From positions 4,000,066 through 4,064,065 of the forward strand of contig NZ_AP027365.1 of assembly GCF_030295995.1 (NCBI RefSeq): DNA of 64,000 nt. The letters run 5' to 3'. The notes beneath the pieces are model-generated. The model saw only the letters and a list, made by a program, of their open reading frames with translations, made no database searches and was not told the origin of the DNA. A program made the translations under genes and the position numbers. This document shows, one piece after another, positions 29,798-40,306 of this stretch. The DNA comes from Thalassotalea hakodatensis (GTDB taxonomy: Bacteria; Pseudomonadota; Gammaproteobacteria; Enterobacterales; Alteromonadaceae). Positions within the stretch are counted from its first letter, which is position 1; each line of letters opens with the position of its first letter.

Positions 29798-30347
29798 AGT
29801 GTTTACTCGACTTTACAACCTTGTCTTTAAAATCAAGCATTTTTACCACACCCGAGCCAAGCTTCATGAGGGTAGTTAATTTTTCTGGGCTAACACTTTG
29901 CAACTCACGCGCCCATTTAGTTAATGTTTCTAGCAAATCATGAATTTCATCCATCTGTTGTAAAGCATATTCTTCATGTGGATTAGATGGTTCATCAAGC
30001 AAGGAATCACGCAGTAACGATAATGTTGGATCAATTTCACGTTTACTTCTTTCTTCAAAAATGCGATTTGCAAGTTCCCAAATACTACCCGACGGTAAGT
30101 AATAATCTTTTCGATCACCGGCAATATGTTGCACGTTCACAAGCCGCCAGGATTGCAGCTCTTTGATACCCATACTGACATTACCGCGAGAAATACTGAG
30201 TGTTTCACCTATCTCGTTAGCTGATAATGGCTGTTTACTCATGACAAGCAAGCCCATTATTTGACCGATCGTGCGATTAAACCCCCATCGACTGCCCATT
30301 TCACCACAATGCATTACAAAACTTTCTATCCGAGGTGATACTTTCAT
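29796..30347 (-). CDS. GbsR/MarR-type transcriptional regulator
   Basis: The 183-residue protein has the GbsR-family winged helix (GFNRTIGQIMGLLVMSKQP; LSANEIGETLSISRGNVSMG; LVNVQHIAGDRKDYY) and a helical C-terminal dimerisation part. Members bind promoter DNA as dimers and often repress neighbours. It lies directly upstream of cydAB in the same direction, 147 bases away, so cydAB is the likely target. A TTCTAAAC/GTTTAGAA inverted repeat and an FNR box lie just upstream of its start. Confidence 0.85.
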   Translation of the reverse strand: MKVSPRIESFVMHCGEMGSRWGFNRTIGQIMGLLVMSKQPLSANEIGETLSISRGNVSMGIKELQSWRLVNVQHIAGDRKDYYLPSGSIWELANRIFEERSKREIDPTLSLLRDSLLDEPSNPHEEYALQQMDEIHDLLETLTKWARELQSVSPEKLTTLMKLGSGVVKMLDFKDKVVKSSKH

Positions 30348-30348
30348 C

Positions 30349-30382
30349 TTCTAAACTTTCAATAATTTCTGAACGTTTAGAA
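30349..30382. promoter_or_regulatory. inverted repeat, candidate autoregulatory operator of the GbsR-type regulator
   Basis: TTCTAAAC (30349-30356) and GTTTAGAA (30375-30382) form perfect 8-base arms 18 bases apart directly in front of the regulator start codon. Confidence 0.4.
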
Positions 30383-30396
30383 TTTTAGAACGGAAC

Positions 30397-30410
30397 TTGA
30401 TCTAGATCAA
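30397..30410. promoter_or_regulatory. FNR/EtrA box
   Basis: TTGATCTAGATCAA is an exact match to the FNR consensus TTGAT-N4-ATCAA. It lies 50 bases upstream of the GbsR-type regulator that precedes cydAB, so oxygen-responsive control of this locus is likely. Confidence 0.8.
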
Positions 30411-30455
30411 GACAAATTTATCTATATCTCCACATTATTTTACTGACCTGTTACT

Positions 30456-30501
30456 AGGGTCTGTTGATCTTTCGAGATTAAATTTTGTTCGAACTAAACG
30501 C
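30456..30501. repeat. small repeat, copy 2
   Basis: AGGGTCTGTTGATCTTTCG at the left edge and CGAACTAAACGC at the right edge match the reverse complement of the repeat at 29752-29797 at about 42 of 46 positions. The two copies flank the GbsR-type regulator gene in opposite orientation. Confidence 0.7.
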
Positions 30502-30603
30502 TTTTTGTTCAAACCGTGAGCAATGGCGCATGGTTATTCCATGTCAATTGCGAACAACGATGAAGAAATAGTGTTTAGCTCAACCCAAAGGGCAGTCGGA
30601 GTA

Positions 30604-32427
30604 TTAAAAGTAAATCCAAGATAAAAGGAACGACAATGATACCCACATTAAAATAATTAATGGTACACCCGCACGAATGAAGTCGGAAAATTGATAACCA
30701 CCAGCATTCATCACTAATAAGTTGGTTTTATAAGCCATGGGGGTTGCATAACTTAGGTTAGCGCCAAAAAGTACCGCTAAAATAAAAGGCTCAACAGGCA
30801 AAGAAAGTTGATTGGCTACTGAGATAGCTATCGGTGTGCCTATAACCGCCGCTGCATTGTTTGAGACAATATTCGTCATAATCGCGAGCATTAGCATTAA
30901 CGAGGCAATTATGCCCCATGGAGGTAAATCAACCGCAAAGGCCACAAAAACCTGCGCAATATAATCAGCTCCACCAGTTTGCATCATTGCAGAGCCTAGC
31001 GCTAAAGACGCAACGACAATGAGGATCACTTGCGTACTAAGAGCAGCAGATACTTCACTCCAGTCAATACATTTGGTCATGAGTAATACTAAAATTCCGC
31101 ACAGTGAGCTAATAGCAATAGGTAAAACACCGATAGCGGCAACAGCGACGACTAAAAACAACACAAATAAGGCAATTGGGGCTTTTTGCGAATAAGGTAA
31201 ATCTGACGCCCCATCAATAATTAAGAATCCTTGAGAACTTTTCAGCTCTGCCACTTGGTCTGCATCTCCTTGCACCAATAGCACATCACCAGCATGAATT
31301 ATCACGTTGCCGATACTTTTACGACCAATATCCATGGCACTACCATTACGGTGTAAAGCAAGTACAGAGATACCATATCGTTTGGCAAATTGAACATCTT
31401 TCAATGTTCTGCCAACTAAATTTGATGCCTGGATAACAACCATTTCAACAAGTTTTTGTTTTTCAGCTTTTAAAGGGTGATCATCATCAACTTTATGTGC
31501 ACCTGAAAATAAGGTTGCCTGTAAAACAGATTCAAACTCTTTAAGTTGTTCAGGATGATCTTTAACGTGTAGCCTATCACCTTCTTTTATGATCGTATCA
31601 GGAAACGGACGAATATTTCGGTATTCAGGACTACGTTGTATCGATTCAATACTCATTTGGTCATCAGTAAGTTTCAACAATTCAGCAACGGTTTTACCGT
31701 TCGCAACACTATCTTCATTAATATTAAGATAGGCACTAAATAATCGTGGTGAAGTATCCGGTAACGACGCCTTGCGTTGAGGTAAAAGTTTAGGTGCAAT
31801 TAGCCATAAATATGCGATGGCAATACAAGCGGCAATGATTGCGGGCACACTAAAATCAAACATGCCGATACGTGGCAGCCCCATATCACTCGCCACACTC
31901 ACCACTAATAAATTTGTAGAAGTGCCGATAGTTGTTGTCATTCCCCCCACTAACGTAGCTAACCCCATGGGCAGTAACATAGGTGAGGTATCTGTTTTTG
32001 TGCGCAAGGCAACGCTCGTTAAGATAGGTAAAAGTAACACCACTATTGGCGTATTATTAACAAAGGCGCTCAATGCCCCAGCAATGATCAATGTTACCAA
32101 CAATGAAATTGCCGGGCTTATTTTCCACAATTTCGCTAAATTTCTACCAACAGGTACTAAAGCCCCTGTTCGAACTAATGCATGACCAATGATCATCAAT
32201 GCACAAACAGTAACCAAAGCTTCATGACCAAAACCAAAAAATAAAGAGGACGGTTCTAATTGCTGACCATTAATATCAAAGGGAAACACTGTAAAAATCA
32301 TGCATAGCATCACCAATACCGCTAATGATGACGTTTCTAAGGGTATATCTTCACGCCTGAAAAAATAAAGTGCAATCACGGTAAGCACTAACATGGCAAG
32401 TGCATGATTATTAGGAATGTCAGGCAT
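30604..32427 (-). CDS. SLC13/DASS-type anion permease with two TrkA-C (RCK_C) domains
   Basis: The roughly 607-residue membrane protein has two sets of helices around a central soluble region with two RCK_C domains (SIESIQRSPEYRNIRPFPDT; QASNLVGRTLKDVQFAKRYG). The signature loops are FVNNTPIVVLLLPIL and GTSTNLLVVSVA in the first half and NIVSNNAAAVIGTPIA in the second. The family moves sulfate, dicarboxylates or other anions with sodium, and the substrate is not evident. An in-frame GTG at 32463 would add 12 residues; ATG at 32427 gives the typical N-terminus. It is a single gene. Confidence 0.87.
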   Translation of the reverse strand: MPDIPNNHALAMLVLTVIALYFFRREDIPLETSSLAVLVMLCMIFTVFPFDINGQQLEPSSLFFGFGHEALVTVCALMIIGHALVRTGALVPVGRNLAKLWKISPAISLLVTLIIAGALSAFVNNTPIVVLLLPILTSVALRTKTDTSPMLLPMGLATLVGGMTTTIGTSTNLLVVSVASDMGLPRIGMFDFSVPAIIAACIAIAYLWLIAPKLLPQRKASLPDTSPRLFSAYLNINEDSVANGKTVAELLKLTDDQMSIESIQRSPEYRNIRPFPDTIIKEGDRLHVKDHPEQLKEFESVLQATLFSGAHKVDDDHPLKAEKQKLVEMVVIQASNLVGRTLKDVQFAKRYGISVLALHRNGSAMDIGRKSIGNVIIHAGDVLLVQGDADQVAELKSSQGFLIIDGASDLPYSQKAPIALFVLFLVVAVAAIGVLPIAISSLCGILVLLMTKCIDWSEVSAALSTQVILIVVASLALGSAMMQTGGADYIAQVFVAFAVDLPPWGIIASLMLMLAIMTNIVSNNAAAVIGTPIAISVANQLSLPVEPFILAVLFGANLSYATPMAYKTNLLVMNAGGYQFSDFIRAGVPLIILMWVSLSFLLSWIYF

Positions 32428-32726
32428 GGTCACATTCAACTTATTGATTATTGTTAATAACACACAAGTTCAACGTTAGCACTAGGAATGCTAAAAGGCG
32501 AGAAAGTCAGGAAAAATAACTTGATCGTACAAAATTATGCCTACCGATGAAGTGACTCAAAATGCCAGAAATCAACACATGTTAAAAGTAGCAACATGTA
32601 TTGACTTTAAGCCAACATCATACCGAAAAATCAATATGCCTTGTTTCTAATCAGAAATATAAGTTGAAAAGTCATTTTACTAAGCACTGCGTTTTCGTTA
32701 TGTATTAAGCAGTAAAACTTTTAACA

Positions 32727-33695
32727 TTAAAGCCACTTTTTCCGTTTAAAAATAACAATGAGTCCAACGGAAATAACCAACATTACCCCTAATAAAATAA
32801 AGTAGCCATTCGCCCACTTAAGTTCAGGGATATGTTCAAAGTTCATCCCATAAATACCCGCTAAGAACGTCAGAGGTACAAACAAAGCAGTAATAACAGT
32901 TAACACCCGCATCGTTGCATTTAATTGATGTGAAGTAACAGACATATAGCCATCAATTAAGTCACCACAAATTTCATAATACATTTGCGACAAACTCATT
33001 AATCGTTCTAGGCGTTCTCGTAAATCGGTTAAGGTATGAATTTCAACAGGTGTGATCAATGATGTTTCATCATTTTCTAAAAACTGACTTAACGATTCAC
33101 CAATTGACACATGGTAGTTAAAAGTACGCCTAATTTTTACCAATTGAGAGCGATACGCAGTAATTTCTCGCATCATCTTATCATTACCGCTAAGTTGAAA
33201 TTGATCTTCAATTTTTTCTAAATGCGATTCAAAGGTAAAAAGCTGTTTTAAGTAATTTCCGCAACTAGAGTGAAACATTTGTAATGCTAAATGCACCGGA
33301 CTACGCGCTAGATATTTAGCACTGCTTTCGTTGAACAAATTATTAACGGCAATAGAGCTTCCTGTATGGCAAGTAATTAAAATTCGATGCCCAATAAACA
33401 TGCCTAATTGCAAGTGTTCGAACGTTAAAATGTCGTCATAACTAACAAAACCGCGATACAAGAGAAAAATATAGTTTTCAAACAATTCGACTTTAGGCGG
33501 GTGTCTATCACGTTGCGTGTCTTGAATCGCCAATGGGTGACAATCAAGCGATAATAACATTTGTTTTTCAATGCTCTGGTCAAGCCCTTCTAGATCTAAC
33601 CATAAAGTAGCATCAGCGTCTTGCTGCCACTTTTCAATTAGCTCTTCACCGCCCATTTCTGTGGTAGAAGCGGATATCAACATAGCTTTAATCAT
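32727..33695 (-). CDS. CorA-family metal transporter, ZntB-like
   Basis: The 322-residue protein has a long soluble alpha/beta and coiled-coil N-terminal part and two C-terminal membrane helices, with the channel motif GMN in FLAGIYGMNFEH. The length and the LWLDLEGLDQ, DCHPLAIQDTQRDRHPPK block fit the zinc transporter ZntB branch, although magnesium or other divalent ions are possible. It is a single gene. Confidence 0.85.
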   Translation of the reverse strand: MIKAMLISASTTEMGGEELIEKWQQDADATLWLDLEGLDQSIEKQMLLSLDCHPLAIQDTQRDRHPPKVELFENYIFLLYRGFVSYDDILTFEHLQLGMFIGHRILITCHTGSSIAVNNLFNESSAKYLARSPVHLALQMFHSSCGNYLKQLFTFESHLEKIEDQFQLSGNDKMMREITAYRSQLVKIRRTFNYHVSIGESLSQFLENDETSLITPVEIHTLTDLRERLERLMSLSQMYYEICGDLIDGYMSVTSHQLNATMRVLTVITALFVPLTFLAGIYGMNFEHIPELKWANGYFILLGVMLVISVGLIVIFKRKKWL

Positions 33696-33778
33696 GTATT
33701 ACCTAACCTTATAACAACGTAACTTAGCACGTAGACAACATATGCTTTAGTGTATAAACACGGAACATTTTGCCTCCA

Positions 33779-36511
33779 TTAGATATTGCGACTGGCAATA
33801 TCGTCACTTATTTTCGTAAAACACGCCAATAGTCGCTCAACATTTATTGGCTTTGTTAGGTGCTCAGTAAAACCTACTTGTTTAGCATATTCAACACTTT
33901 CCGCATTTACATCAGCCGTTAACGCTAAAATAGGTAAATGTTTATAGGTATCTATTGCTCTGATTTGTTTTGTAGCCTCGTAACCATCAAGTACAGGCAT
34001 TTGACAATCCATTAACACTAAATCAAACGACTCTCGCATCAATGCTTCAACCGCTAATTGGCCATTATCAACGACAACTGGCTCTATTTGATGTTTTCTT
34101 AAAATGGTTTTTATCAGTGCTTGGTTGATGCGATTGTCTTCGGCAACTAACACCTTCAAGTGAGGAAAGTTTCTCACGGTTGTTGAAGTAGATTTAGCTA
34201 TATTATGCTCTGACACCTTTAATGACGCGGTAAAAGTAAATGTTGATCCTTCACCTTCTTCGCTAACTATTGTGACATCCCCCCCCATTAATTGACTTAA
34301 TTCTCTAGATATTGCCAGACCTAACCCCGTACCACCATAAGTACGAGAAGTAGAATCATCAGCTTGTGTAAACAAAGTAAAAAGCTTTTTCTGGTTAATC
34401 TGGCTAATGCCTATACCGGTATCTGTGACGGTCACGGTTATCAGGGCATTATCACCGTTGATATTAACAATGGCTTTTAACACGACGGAGCCTTTACCGG
34501 TAAATTTAATCGCATTACTGCATAAGTTCACAAGCACTTGCTCAATACGGACATGATCGCCTATAAATCGAATGTTGGCTGGCAATTGATCATCAAGCTG
34601 CCACTGCAACCCCTTGTTCATAGCGAGCGTTTCAAAGATACTGGCAACTCGTAGTAAGCTGCGATGCATATCAAACGTTTGTTCAGATAATTGCAATTTA
34701 CCCGCTTCAATTTTTGAAAAATCTAAGATATCGTTCACGAGATTCAATAAAATGTCTGAAGATATCTCTATCTTGTTAATATATTCTTTTATTTCAAGTT
34801 GTTCACTTGATTGCTTTGCCATTTGGGAAAAGCCCACAACAGAATTTAATGGGGTTCTAATTTCATGACTAATAATCGCTAAAAATCGGCTTTTTGCTTG
34901 ATTAGCTTGTTCTGCTTTCTCCATCGCTTTATGCAATGAAATTGTTCTATGATGTACTCGATTGTTTAATACTAAATGGCGATTATTCATCAACAACAAC
35001 ATTGTGATAATACAAATCACTAAGCAAAACTGAAATATAAATAACAAAAACAATGAATGGCTTTGTTCTCGTTTGAGGTATTGCTGGTTACGTGACAAGT
35101 TTAATAGCCATGTTTGTCCTGAATTTTCAAAACGTAACGTATGCATTATGTTCTTGGTAACATCATCATCTACATTTTTTGCAAAAGAATGCGGCACTCC
35201 TTCTTCAAATAACAAAAAATGAAAAAGTTGCTTGTTATTAACACCAAAGGTTTCATGAAGAATTGTGTTCACTAAAAACACTCCTGTAGCAAAGCCTTTT
35301 AGTTGTTTTGCAGTTGGCGTTTCATTTTTGTCACTCACATCAAATACTGGCATAAACAATAAAAAGGCAGGCTGCTTGCTGGTTATCTGCACTAACTGAA
35401 TAATAGGCGTTGCCTGCGGGTAATAACTATTTTTAGCTTTTTCTATGGTCTTTTTACGCTCAACGTTTGAATACACATTGTATCCAATGGCTTTTTCATT
35501 ACCGCTTTTAGGCACAATATACTTAACATAAACAATAGGATCTTTCGGTAAAATTGGTTCTCCACTAATTTTTAACGGCTTTTGATAAATACGCTGTAAT
35601 TCAGCCTCTTCTTGAGGTTTTTGCCGTTGGGATATCAGTGGATTCCATGACAAAGCGTGTATTGTCGGGTTATTTTCAATAATTTCATGTGCGAATTCAT
35701 GAAATGAGTTCAGTGCTAACGTATTATTTTGAATAAAGTTTGCTAATGTTTGTAGTTGAAGTAAGTTATTATTTAATCGTGCGTATAAACTACTTTCTAT
35801 TACCTTTATTTCTTTAGTAATTAATTTTTGGCTATTTTTATCTGCATAGTTAATAAAAAAGTTTGTCAGTGATAACACCCCTAAAAATAATACGCTCGTT
35901 GCCAATAGATTAATAAGCCGAACATTTTTAGGAAATTTTTCCTGGTCTGAAAATGAAATAAGACTTAGCAAGAAAGGCGTTGCAAGTAATACTCCTATCG
36001 AATCACCAAGCCACCAATAAGTCATGTTAACCCAGTAACTATTCAGCACATAATCGTCATTAAAATAGGTTAACGCTGCCACGCCGATATTAGCGGCAAT
36101 GAGGTTCACAACGACGCCAACACCTACGATAAAACAAATCAACTTTCTCGTTGCAGGTTGAGCAATTGGGTTTCCAAGCCAACGTTTCATTATGTACCCG
36201 CCCACAAAAGCTTGCAGTGATGAACCAAAGGCAATCAAAAACGTACTGGCACCTTTCAACGATAATAGATCAATAAAAATAAGCTCGTCATTAATGCTAA
36301 CATTCAGTGCAATAGAACAAATAAACACCGCTGGAACAAATCGCCAGCCCCAAAGATAACACCCAACAAGAGCAACACCGGCCGGTAACCAAATTGGCAT
36401 TATTTGAGTAAGAAACGAAAAGTTTGATAGAACTAACCCTGATAAATACGCACTTATCGCTAAGACAAAGTACAGCAATTTACTAGCAGTTAGTTTCAGA
36501 TTCGTATTCAT
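33779..36511 (-). CDS. hybrid sensor histidine kinase (MASE1-CHASE-HisKA-HATPase-REC)
   Basis: The 910-residue protein has an N-terminal MASE1 membrane domain (about residues 1-220; [20 protein letters not shown]), a periplasmic CHASE domain (about 245-470; [14 protein letters not shown]), a final helix near 495-515, the kinase core with phospho-acceptor [18 protein letters not shown]-binding boxes ([25 protein letters not shown]), and a receiver domain with phospho-acceptor [17 protein letters not shown]. There is no HPt domain, so a separate phosphotransfer protein is needed. The signal is unknown, and no response regulator gene is adjacent. Confidence 0.92.
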   Translation of the reverse strand: MNTNLKLTASKLLYFVLAISAYLSGLVLSNFSFLTQIMPIWLPAGVALVGCYLWGWRFVPAVFICSIALNVSINDELIFIDLLSLKGASTFLIAFGSSLQAFVGGYIMKRWLGNPIAQPATRKLICFIVGVGVVVNLIAANIGVAALTYFNDDYVLNSYWVNMTYWWLGDSIGVLLATPFLLSLISFSDQEKFPKNVRLINLLATSVLFLGVLSLTNFFINYADKNSQKLITKEIKVIESSLYARLNNNLLQLQTLANFIQNNTLALNSFHEFAHEIIENNPTIHALSWNPLISQRQKPQEEAELQRIYQKPLKISGEPILPKDPIVYVKYIVPKSGNEKAIGYNVYSNVERKKTIEKAKNSYYPQATPIIQLVQITSKQPAFLLFMPVFDVSDKNETPTAKQLKGFATGVFLVNTILHETFGVNNKQLFHFLLFEEGVPHSFAKNVDDDVTKNIMHTLRFENSGQTWLLNLSRNQQYLKREQSHSLFLLFIFQFCLVICIITMLLLMNNRHLVLNNRVHHRTISLHKAMEKAEQANQAKSRFLAIISHEIRTPLNSVVGFSQMAKQSSEQLEIKEYINKIEISSDILLNLVNDILDFSKIEAGKLQLSEQTFDMHRSLLRVASIFETLAMNKGLQWQLDDQLPANIRFIGDHVRIEQVLVNLCSNAIKFTGKGSVVLKAIVNINGDNALITVTVTDTGIGISQINQKKLFTLFTQADDSTSRTYGGTGLGLAISRELSQLMGGDVTIVSEEGEGSTFTFTASLKVSEHNIAKSTSTTVRNFPHLKVLVAEDNRINQALIKTILRKHQIEPVVVDNGQLAVEALMRESFDLVLMDCQMPVLDGYEATKQIRAIDTYKHLPILALTADVNAESVEYAKQVGFTEHLTKPINVERLLACFTKISDDIASRNI

Positions 36512-36629
36512 AAGATGATCATTTTTAATTCTTTTGTTAAATTTTTTACTCGGTATAGCAGGCTAATAGCGTAGTGTATAAACAAGATAAACCCTATACT
36601 CTGCAATACGTTACTTAAAACCATCCTCA

Positions 36630-37622
36630 TTAAAAGTCCTCTGAGCTTTCTAATGGATAAGCTAATATGTGACTTCTTTTCGCAGGTTTTACCCTACCGT
36701 CAATCATGGCTGATAACATATGCACTAATGCAGGACTCACCTGCGCCTGATTATTCAGGAAATAAGAATGACCTTTTGGCATATCAAACCGGTTATTAAA
36801 ACTATCGCAATCAACCTCATAGACATTTTTGGCCACCTTGGTTAAATCTTCTGGCCCTGTCATACCTAAACGAGCAGAGACGGTTCTATGCCTAAGGTTG
36901 CTTAATTTACTCGCGGGCATGGCTAAGTCATCATTGGCAAAGTACACAACGACATTTCTAGCCGATTGTGGAATTAGTACACCATTATTGCTAGGTTCTA
37001 AGCAATGATTAACCACATCTGCCGCAACCATGAAAATATTTCTAAACAGTTTAGGCACCTGGCCACAATGGTCGTATTTTCCCCATGCGGCTATCGCGTT
37101 TCGCAACACTCGATTACCCATAGAATGAGCAAGAATGTTAATTCTTCGTGTACAAGGGTTTTCTTTACTTGCTTCTTGAGTGCGCCAGTTATCAAACTTT
37201 GCCAACATACGCGCAAATGCTAAACCACTGGCATCAGCTGCTCTTTGGTCATCCCAGTAGTCATCTATAAAAGCATAAAAGGCATCATCATCACATGGCC
37301 AAATAAGTGGAACAACTAAAGCAAACTCATCTCCATATTGTTGATTTATTAACTGCTGTAAGCGTAAAGCATTGGGGAAGATATCAGGTTCAGGAGTATT
37401 GTTAAAACCATGTATGTACAACAATACTTGCATAGTGTTGGGTAGGTTTTTAAGATATTGAAAAAATGCTGGACTGCCTATTTCTCGGTAGTCATGTTCA
37501 CCAAGGCGTTGGCAAAAATACATATCTAAGCTAGTGCGTGTTTTTTGCGGTGGGAAAGATATTTTTCGCCCTTTACGACTCCTTGCTGATTCTTTCGGTG
37601 TTCTATTCGTTGCAAATAACAT
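36630..37622 (-). CDS. DUF900 alpha/beta hydrolase
   Basis: The 330-residue protein has VLLYIHGFNNTPE as the oxyanion loop and nucleophile elbow LAHSMGNRVLRNA, typical of DUF900 esterase-like hydrolases. A histidine in KGHSYFLNN near the C-terminus could complete the triad. No signal peptide is seen. Substrate and pathway are unknown; the genes on both sides are unrelated. Confidence 0.82.
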   Translation of the reverse strand: MLFATNRTPKESARSRKGRKISFPPQKTRTSLDMYFCQRLGEHDYREIGSPAFFQYLKNLPNTMQVLLYIHGFNNTPEPDIFPNALRLQQLINQQYGDEFALVVPLIWPCDDDAFYAFIDDYWDDQRAADASGLAFARMLAKFDNWRTQEASKENPCTRRINILAHSMGNRVLRNAIAAWGKYDHCGQVPKLFRNIFMVAADVVNHCLEPSNNGVLIPQSARNVVVYFANDDLAMPASKLSNLRHRTVSARLGMTGPEDLTKVAKNVYEVDCDSFNNRFDMPKGHSYFLNNQAQVSPALVHMLSAMIDGRVKPAKRSHILAYPLESSEDF

Positions 37623-37970
37623 AAAAAGTCCATTTAATGTTAACGCTAATTACACAACAATTAGCCGGTTAGGTAGGTTAAGAGAATTACGTTTTAAAAC
37701 GACCTCTTTAACACCAAAGTGTAGTGTAATTTGCAACGTTTGCGATAAAAAATCATGATTCAACAGCTTTTATTAGAGTATGTTAATACCTTTCTTCTCA
37801 TTTACCGATAATTGCTCCATTAAATAGTAGCGTTAAATACCTTTACGCATACAGCGCTAAAAGCTGCTTTGCTATACATGATTGAAATCGAGTATTTGAT
37901 ATTTATTTGAATTTTAAAGACAAAGCCCGTTAATGTATGATGGACTCTACATGAATAACTGGTACACGAA
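37623..37970. other. 348-base intergenic region, no gene seen
   Basis: No coding signal, tRNA or strong hairpin was found. It must hold the promoters of the two divergent genes, DUF900 hydrolase (left) and DnaJ-related protein (right), but no clear consensus pair stands out. Confidence 0.5.
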
Positions 37971-38573
37971 ATGCGCACGTTAAATCCATACTTAACACCA
38001 ATATTTCATGAACTTGAGCATTATTTCAGTGTTTCTCCTGTTTCCAATGAATATGACATTATCAAACATTTAACTGACAAGAATATCGCACCTTTTAACC
38101 GTTTTTCATTAGCTGATCACAAAGATTTATTCAGCGCGCACTTTCTTTGTATGCACGCCCTTTATCACTTAAAAGCACATTATAAAACGACACAAAAATA
38201 TCAGCTTTTTATTGAATCTGTTCGTATAGAAAGAGTCGTCATAAACAAAGCAATACCGGATGAGCACCCAGCCAAAAACACACCTGAAAAAACAGACCCG
38301 CTGGCAAGCTATTACTTAAACCCACAACATTATTTTAAAACGCAGGAACACGAAATAAGCGATATGATCAAAAGCTTTTGGCAAAAATACCTCGCACATG
38401 ACACTAAAAAAGAGGCATTCGAAATTTTGTGCCTACCCATAGATGCAGACAAAAAAACGATTAAAGCTCAATACCTTAAACTCGCTAAAAAATATCACCC
38501 TGACAAAGGTGGCTGTGCTGATACTTTTAGCAAAATCCGTCAAGCCAAAGCTGACTTAGATAAGCTGTTTTAA
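37971..38573 (+). CDS. DnaJ-related protein (DNAJ_related N-terminal + J domain)
   Basis: The 200-residue protein has an N-terminal DNAJ_related-type domain (NPYLTPIFHELEHYFS; EYDIIKHLTDKNIAPF) and a C-terminal J domain (about residues 140-200) with the required HPD in AKKYHPDKGG. J proteins stimulate Hsp70 (DnaK) ATPase; this group probably recruits DnaK to particular clients. It is a single gene. Confidence 0.88.
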   Translation: MRTLNPYLTPIFHELEHYFSVSPVSNEYDIIKHLTDKNIAPFNRFSLADHKDLFSAHFLCMHALYHLKAHYKTTQKYQLFIESVRIERVVINKAIPDEHPAKNTPEKTDPLASYYLNPQHYFKTQEHEISDMIKSFWQKYLAHDTKKEAFEILCLPIDADKKTIKAQYLKLAKKYHPDKGGCADTFSKIRQAKADLDKLF

Positions 38574-38657
38574 TAAATACCGGCAACACATTCATTTATT
38601 GCTCAAAACAACGTTCTTAGCCATGCTAATAATACAATGAAAACCTTTCTCTTCGCG

Positions 38658-39566
38658 TCATGCATTCTCACAGTTTTTTGTCACATATTTGATAATAAAA
38701 TCGATAAAGGTCCGTACATTTTTAGATTGTTCTTTATGAAAAGGGTACACGGCGTATAAGGCATGTTTTTCCGCTTGCCAGTCTGGCATTAGCTTGACTA
38801 ACTCTCCTGTTTGCAGCTCTTTTGCAACAAACAATTCGGGTGTTAACAGTATACCAAGGCCAGCTCTTGCCGCTTGCTTCAATGCCAAGCCATTATTTAC
38901 CACATAAGAACTTGGCGGTAAATCAATGGTGCGAACCTCATTATCTTGGCGAAACACCCATTGTCGAGGCGATAAAGCCAAGCTATACATTAAACAATTA
39001 TGTGTATAAAGTGATTCTGGTTCGCTAGGCTGACCATGAATATCCACGTACCCTGCTGACGCACAAAGCACCAGATCAAGCCCATGTATTTTGCGCGACT
39101 TTAAACTTGAACTTTTTAACGGTCCACCGCCACGAATAGCAACATCTAGACCCTGTTCTACCAAATCTAAATATTGATCACTCATTAACAGCTCTACTGA
39201 TATTTCAGGGTGTTCCTTCATAAATTCACACACTGCAGGATTTATTAATAATAGGCCAGCCGACATTGGAACACTTACTTTAATTAAGCCCCTTAACTGG
39301 TTGGAGGATTCTATGATGGATAGATCAGCCGTATTTAATTCATCTAAAATATTACGCACTTGATGATAATACTGTTTACCTTTTTCAGTGACATGCATTT
39401 TTCGAGTGGTACGGTGAATTAATGGTGCCTGTAGATAATCTTCTAGTTGATTAATATTTTTACTAATCGCAGCCTTTGATAACAACAAATCTTCAGCAGC
39501 CGCTTTAAAACTCCCTAACTCTATCACCCGCCTAAAAACAGTTAATGCTTTTATTTTATCCATCAT
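38658..39566 (-). CDS. LysR-family transcriptional regulator
   Basis: The 302-residue protein has an N-terminal winged helix (LTVFRRVIELGSFKAAAEDL, LLSKAAISKNINQLEDYL) and a periplasmic-binding-like effector domain of the CrgA/DsdC-type group. It is divergent from an NADPH-dependent FMN reductase gene, which is its likely target; a TATAGTGA...TCACTATA inverted repeat lies between them. Confidence 0.92.
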   Translation of the reverse strand: MMDKIKALTVFRRVIELGSFKAAAEDLLLSKAAISKNINQLEDYLQAPLIHRTTRKMHVTEKGKQYYHQVRNILDELNTADLSIIESSNQLRGLIKVSVPMSAGLLLINPAVCEFMKEHPEISVELLMSDQYLDLVEQGLDVAIRGGGPLKSSSLKSRKIHGLDLVLCASAGYVDIHGQPSEPESLYTHNCLMYSLALSPRQWVFRQDNEVRTIDLPPSSYVVNNGLALKQAARAGLGILLTPELFVAKELQTGELVKLMPDWQAEKHALYAVYPFHKEQSKNVRTFIDFIIKYVTKNCENA

Positions 39567-39585
39567 ACAACCACAATTATTTACT

Positions 39586-39610
39586 TATAGTGAACTATGT
39601 TATCACTATA
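39586..39610. promoter_or_regulatory. inverted repeat, candidate LysR operator
   Basis: TATAGTGA (39586-39593) and TCACTATA (39603-39610) are perfect 8-base arms 9 bases apart. They include the T-N11-A spacing typical of LysR sites and lie between the divergent regulator and FMN reductase genes. Confidence 0.5.
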
Positions 39611-39710
39611 ACCAAGTTTATCTACTAAATAGAACGCAGTATAGTAACGTTAACTTAACTTTTATTGGCAAATATGCCGTCATCATTAATAACACAACGG
39701 GGAAGTATGT

Positions 39711-40250
39711 ATGAAAAAAGTGTTAGCATTTTCAGGCAGTAACCACAGTCAATCGATCAACCAAACACTCGTTACTTTAGCAGCAGAGAAATTCACCTCG
39801 CATGAAGTAACCATCATAGATCTTAACGAATATGAAATGCCTTTATACGGCTTAGATGTTCAAGAACAAGGCTTTCCTGATAGCGCAATTCAACTACGTG
39901 AGTTGATGTCTGATTATGATGCATTAGTCATTGCTTCACCTGAACATAACGGCTCAATGCCAGCCTTTTTAAAAAATGTGATTGATTGGCTTTCTCGCTT
40001 AACCACGCCAGGAAAACCCTTTTTTGGTGACAAAATAAAACCCGTATTACTGATGAGTACATCTCCGGGCGCAACCGGCGGTGCAACCAACTTAAAACAC
40101 ATGGCAGAGTTGATGCCTTGGTGGGGCGGTGACGTTAAGGACACCTATAGCTTAGGCGGATTTTACGACAAGTATGCTGATGGAAAATTTGACCCAGAAA
40201 CAGATCAAGCCATTAGCAACGTCATAAAAAAATTCGAAGCAACAATATAA
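39711..40250 (+). CDS. NADPH-dependent FMN reductase family protein
   Basis: The 179-residue flavodoxin-fold protein has the FMN-phosphate loop AFSGSNHSQSINQTL and the motif ALVIASPEHNGSMPAFLKN, the hallmarks of NADPH-dependent FMN/quinone/azo reductases. It is likely regulated by the divergent LysR protein, perhaps in response to quinones or oxidants (inference). A GTGCGCTTA/TAAGCGCAC hairpin at 40263-40295 follows the gene. Confidence 0.9.
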   Translation: MKKVLAFSGSNHSQSINQTLVTLAAEKFTSHEVTIIDLNEYEMPLYGLDVQEQGFPDSAIQLRELMSDYDALVIASPEHNGSMPAFLKNVIDWLSRLTTPGKPFFGDKIKPVLLMSTSPGATGGATNLKHMAELMPWWGGDVKDTYSLGGFYDKYADGKFDPETDQAISNVIKKFEATI

Positions 40251-40306
40251 AGTAGCGGTAATGTGCGCTTACTCTCACTTTCCCATTAAGCGCACTATTC
40301 TATTGA

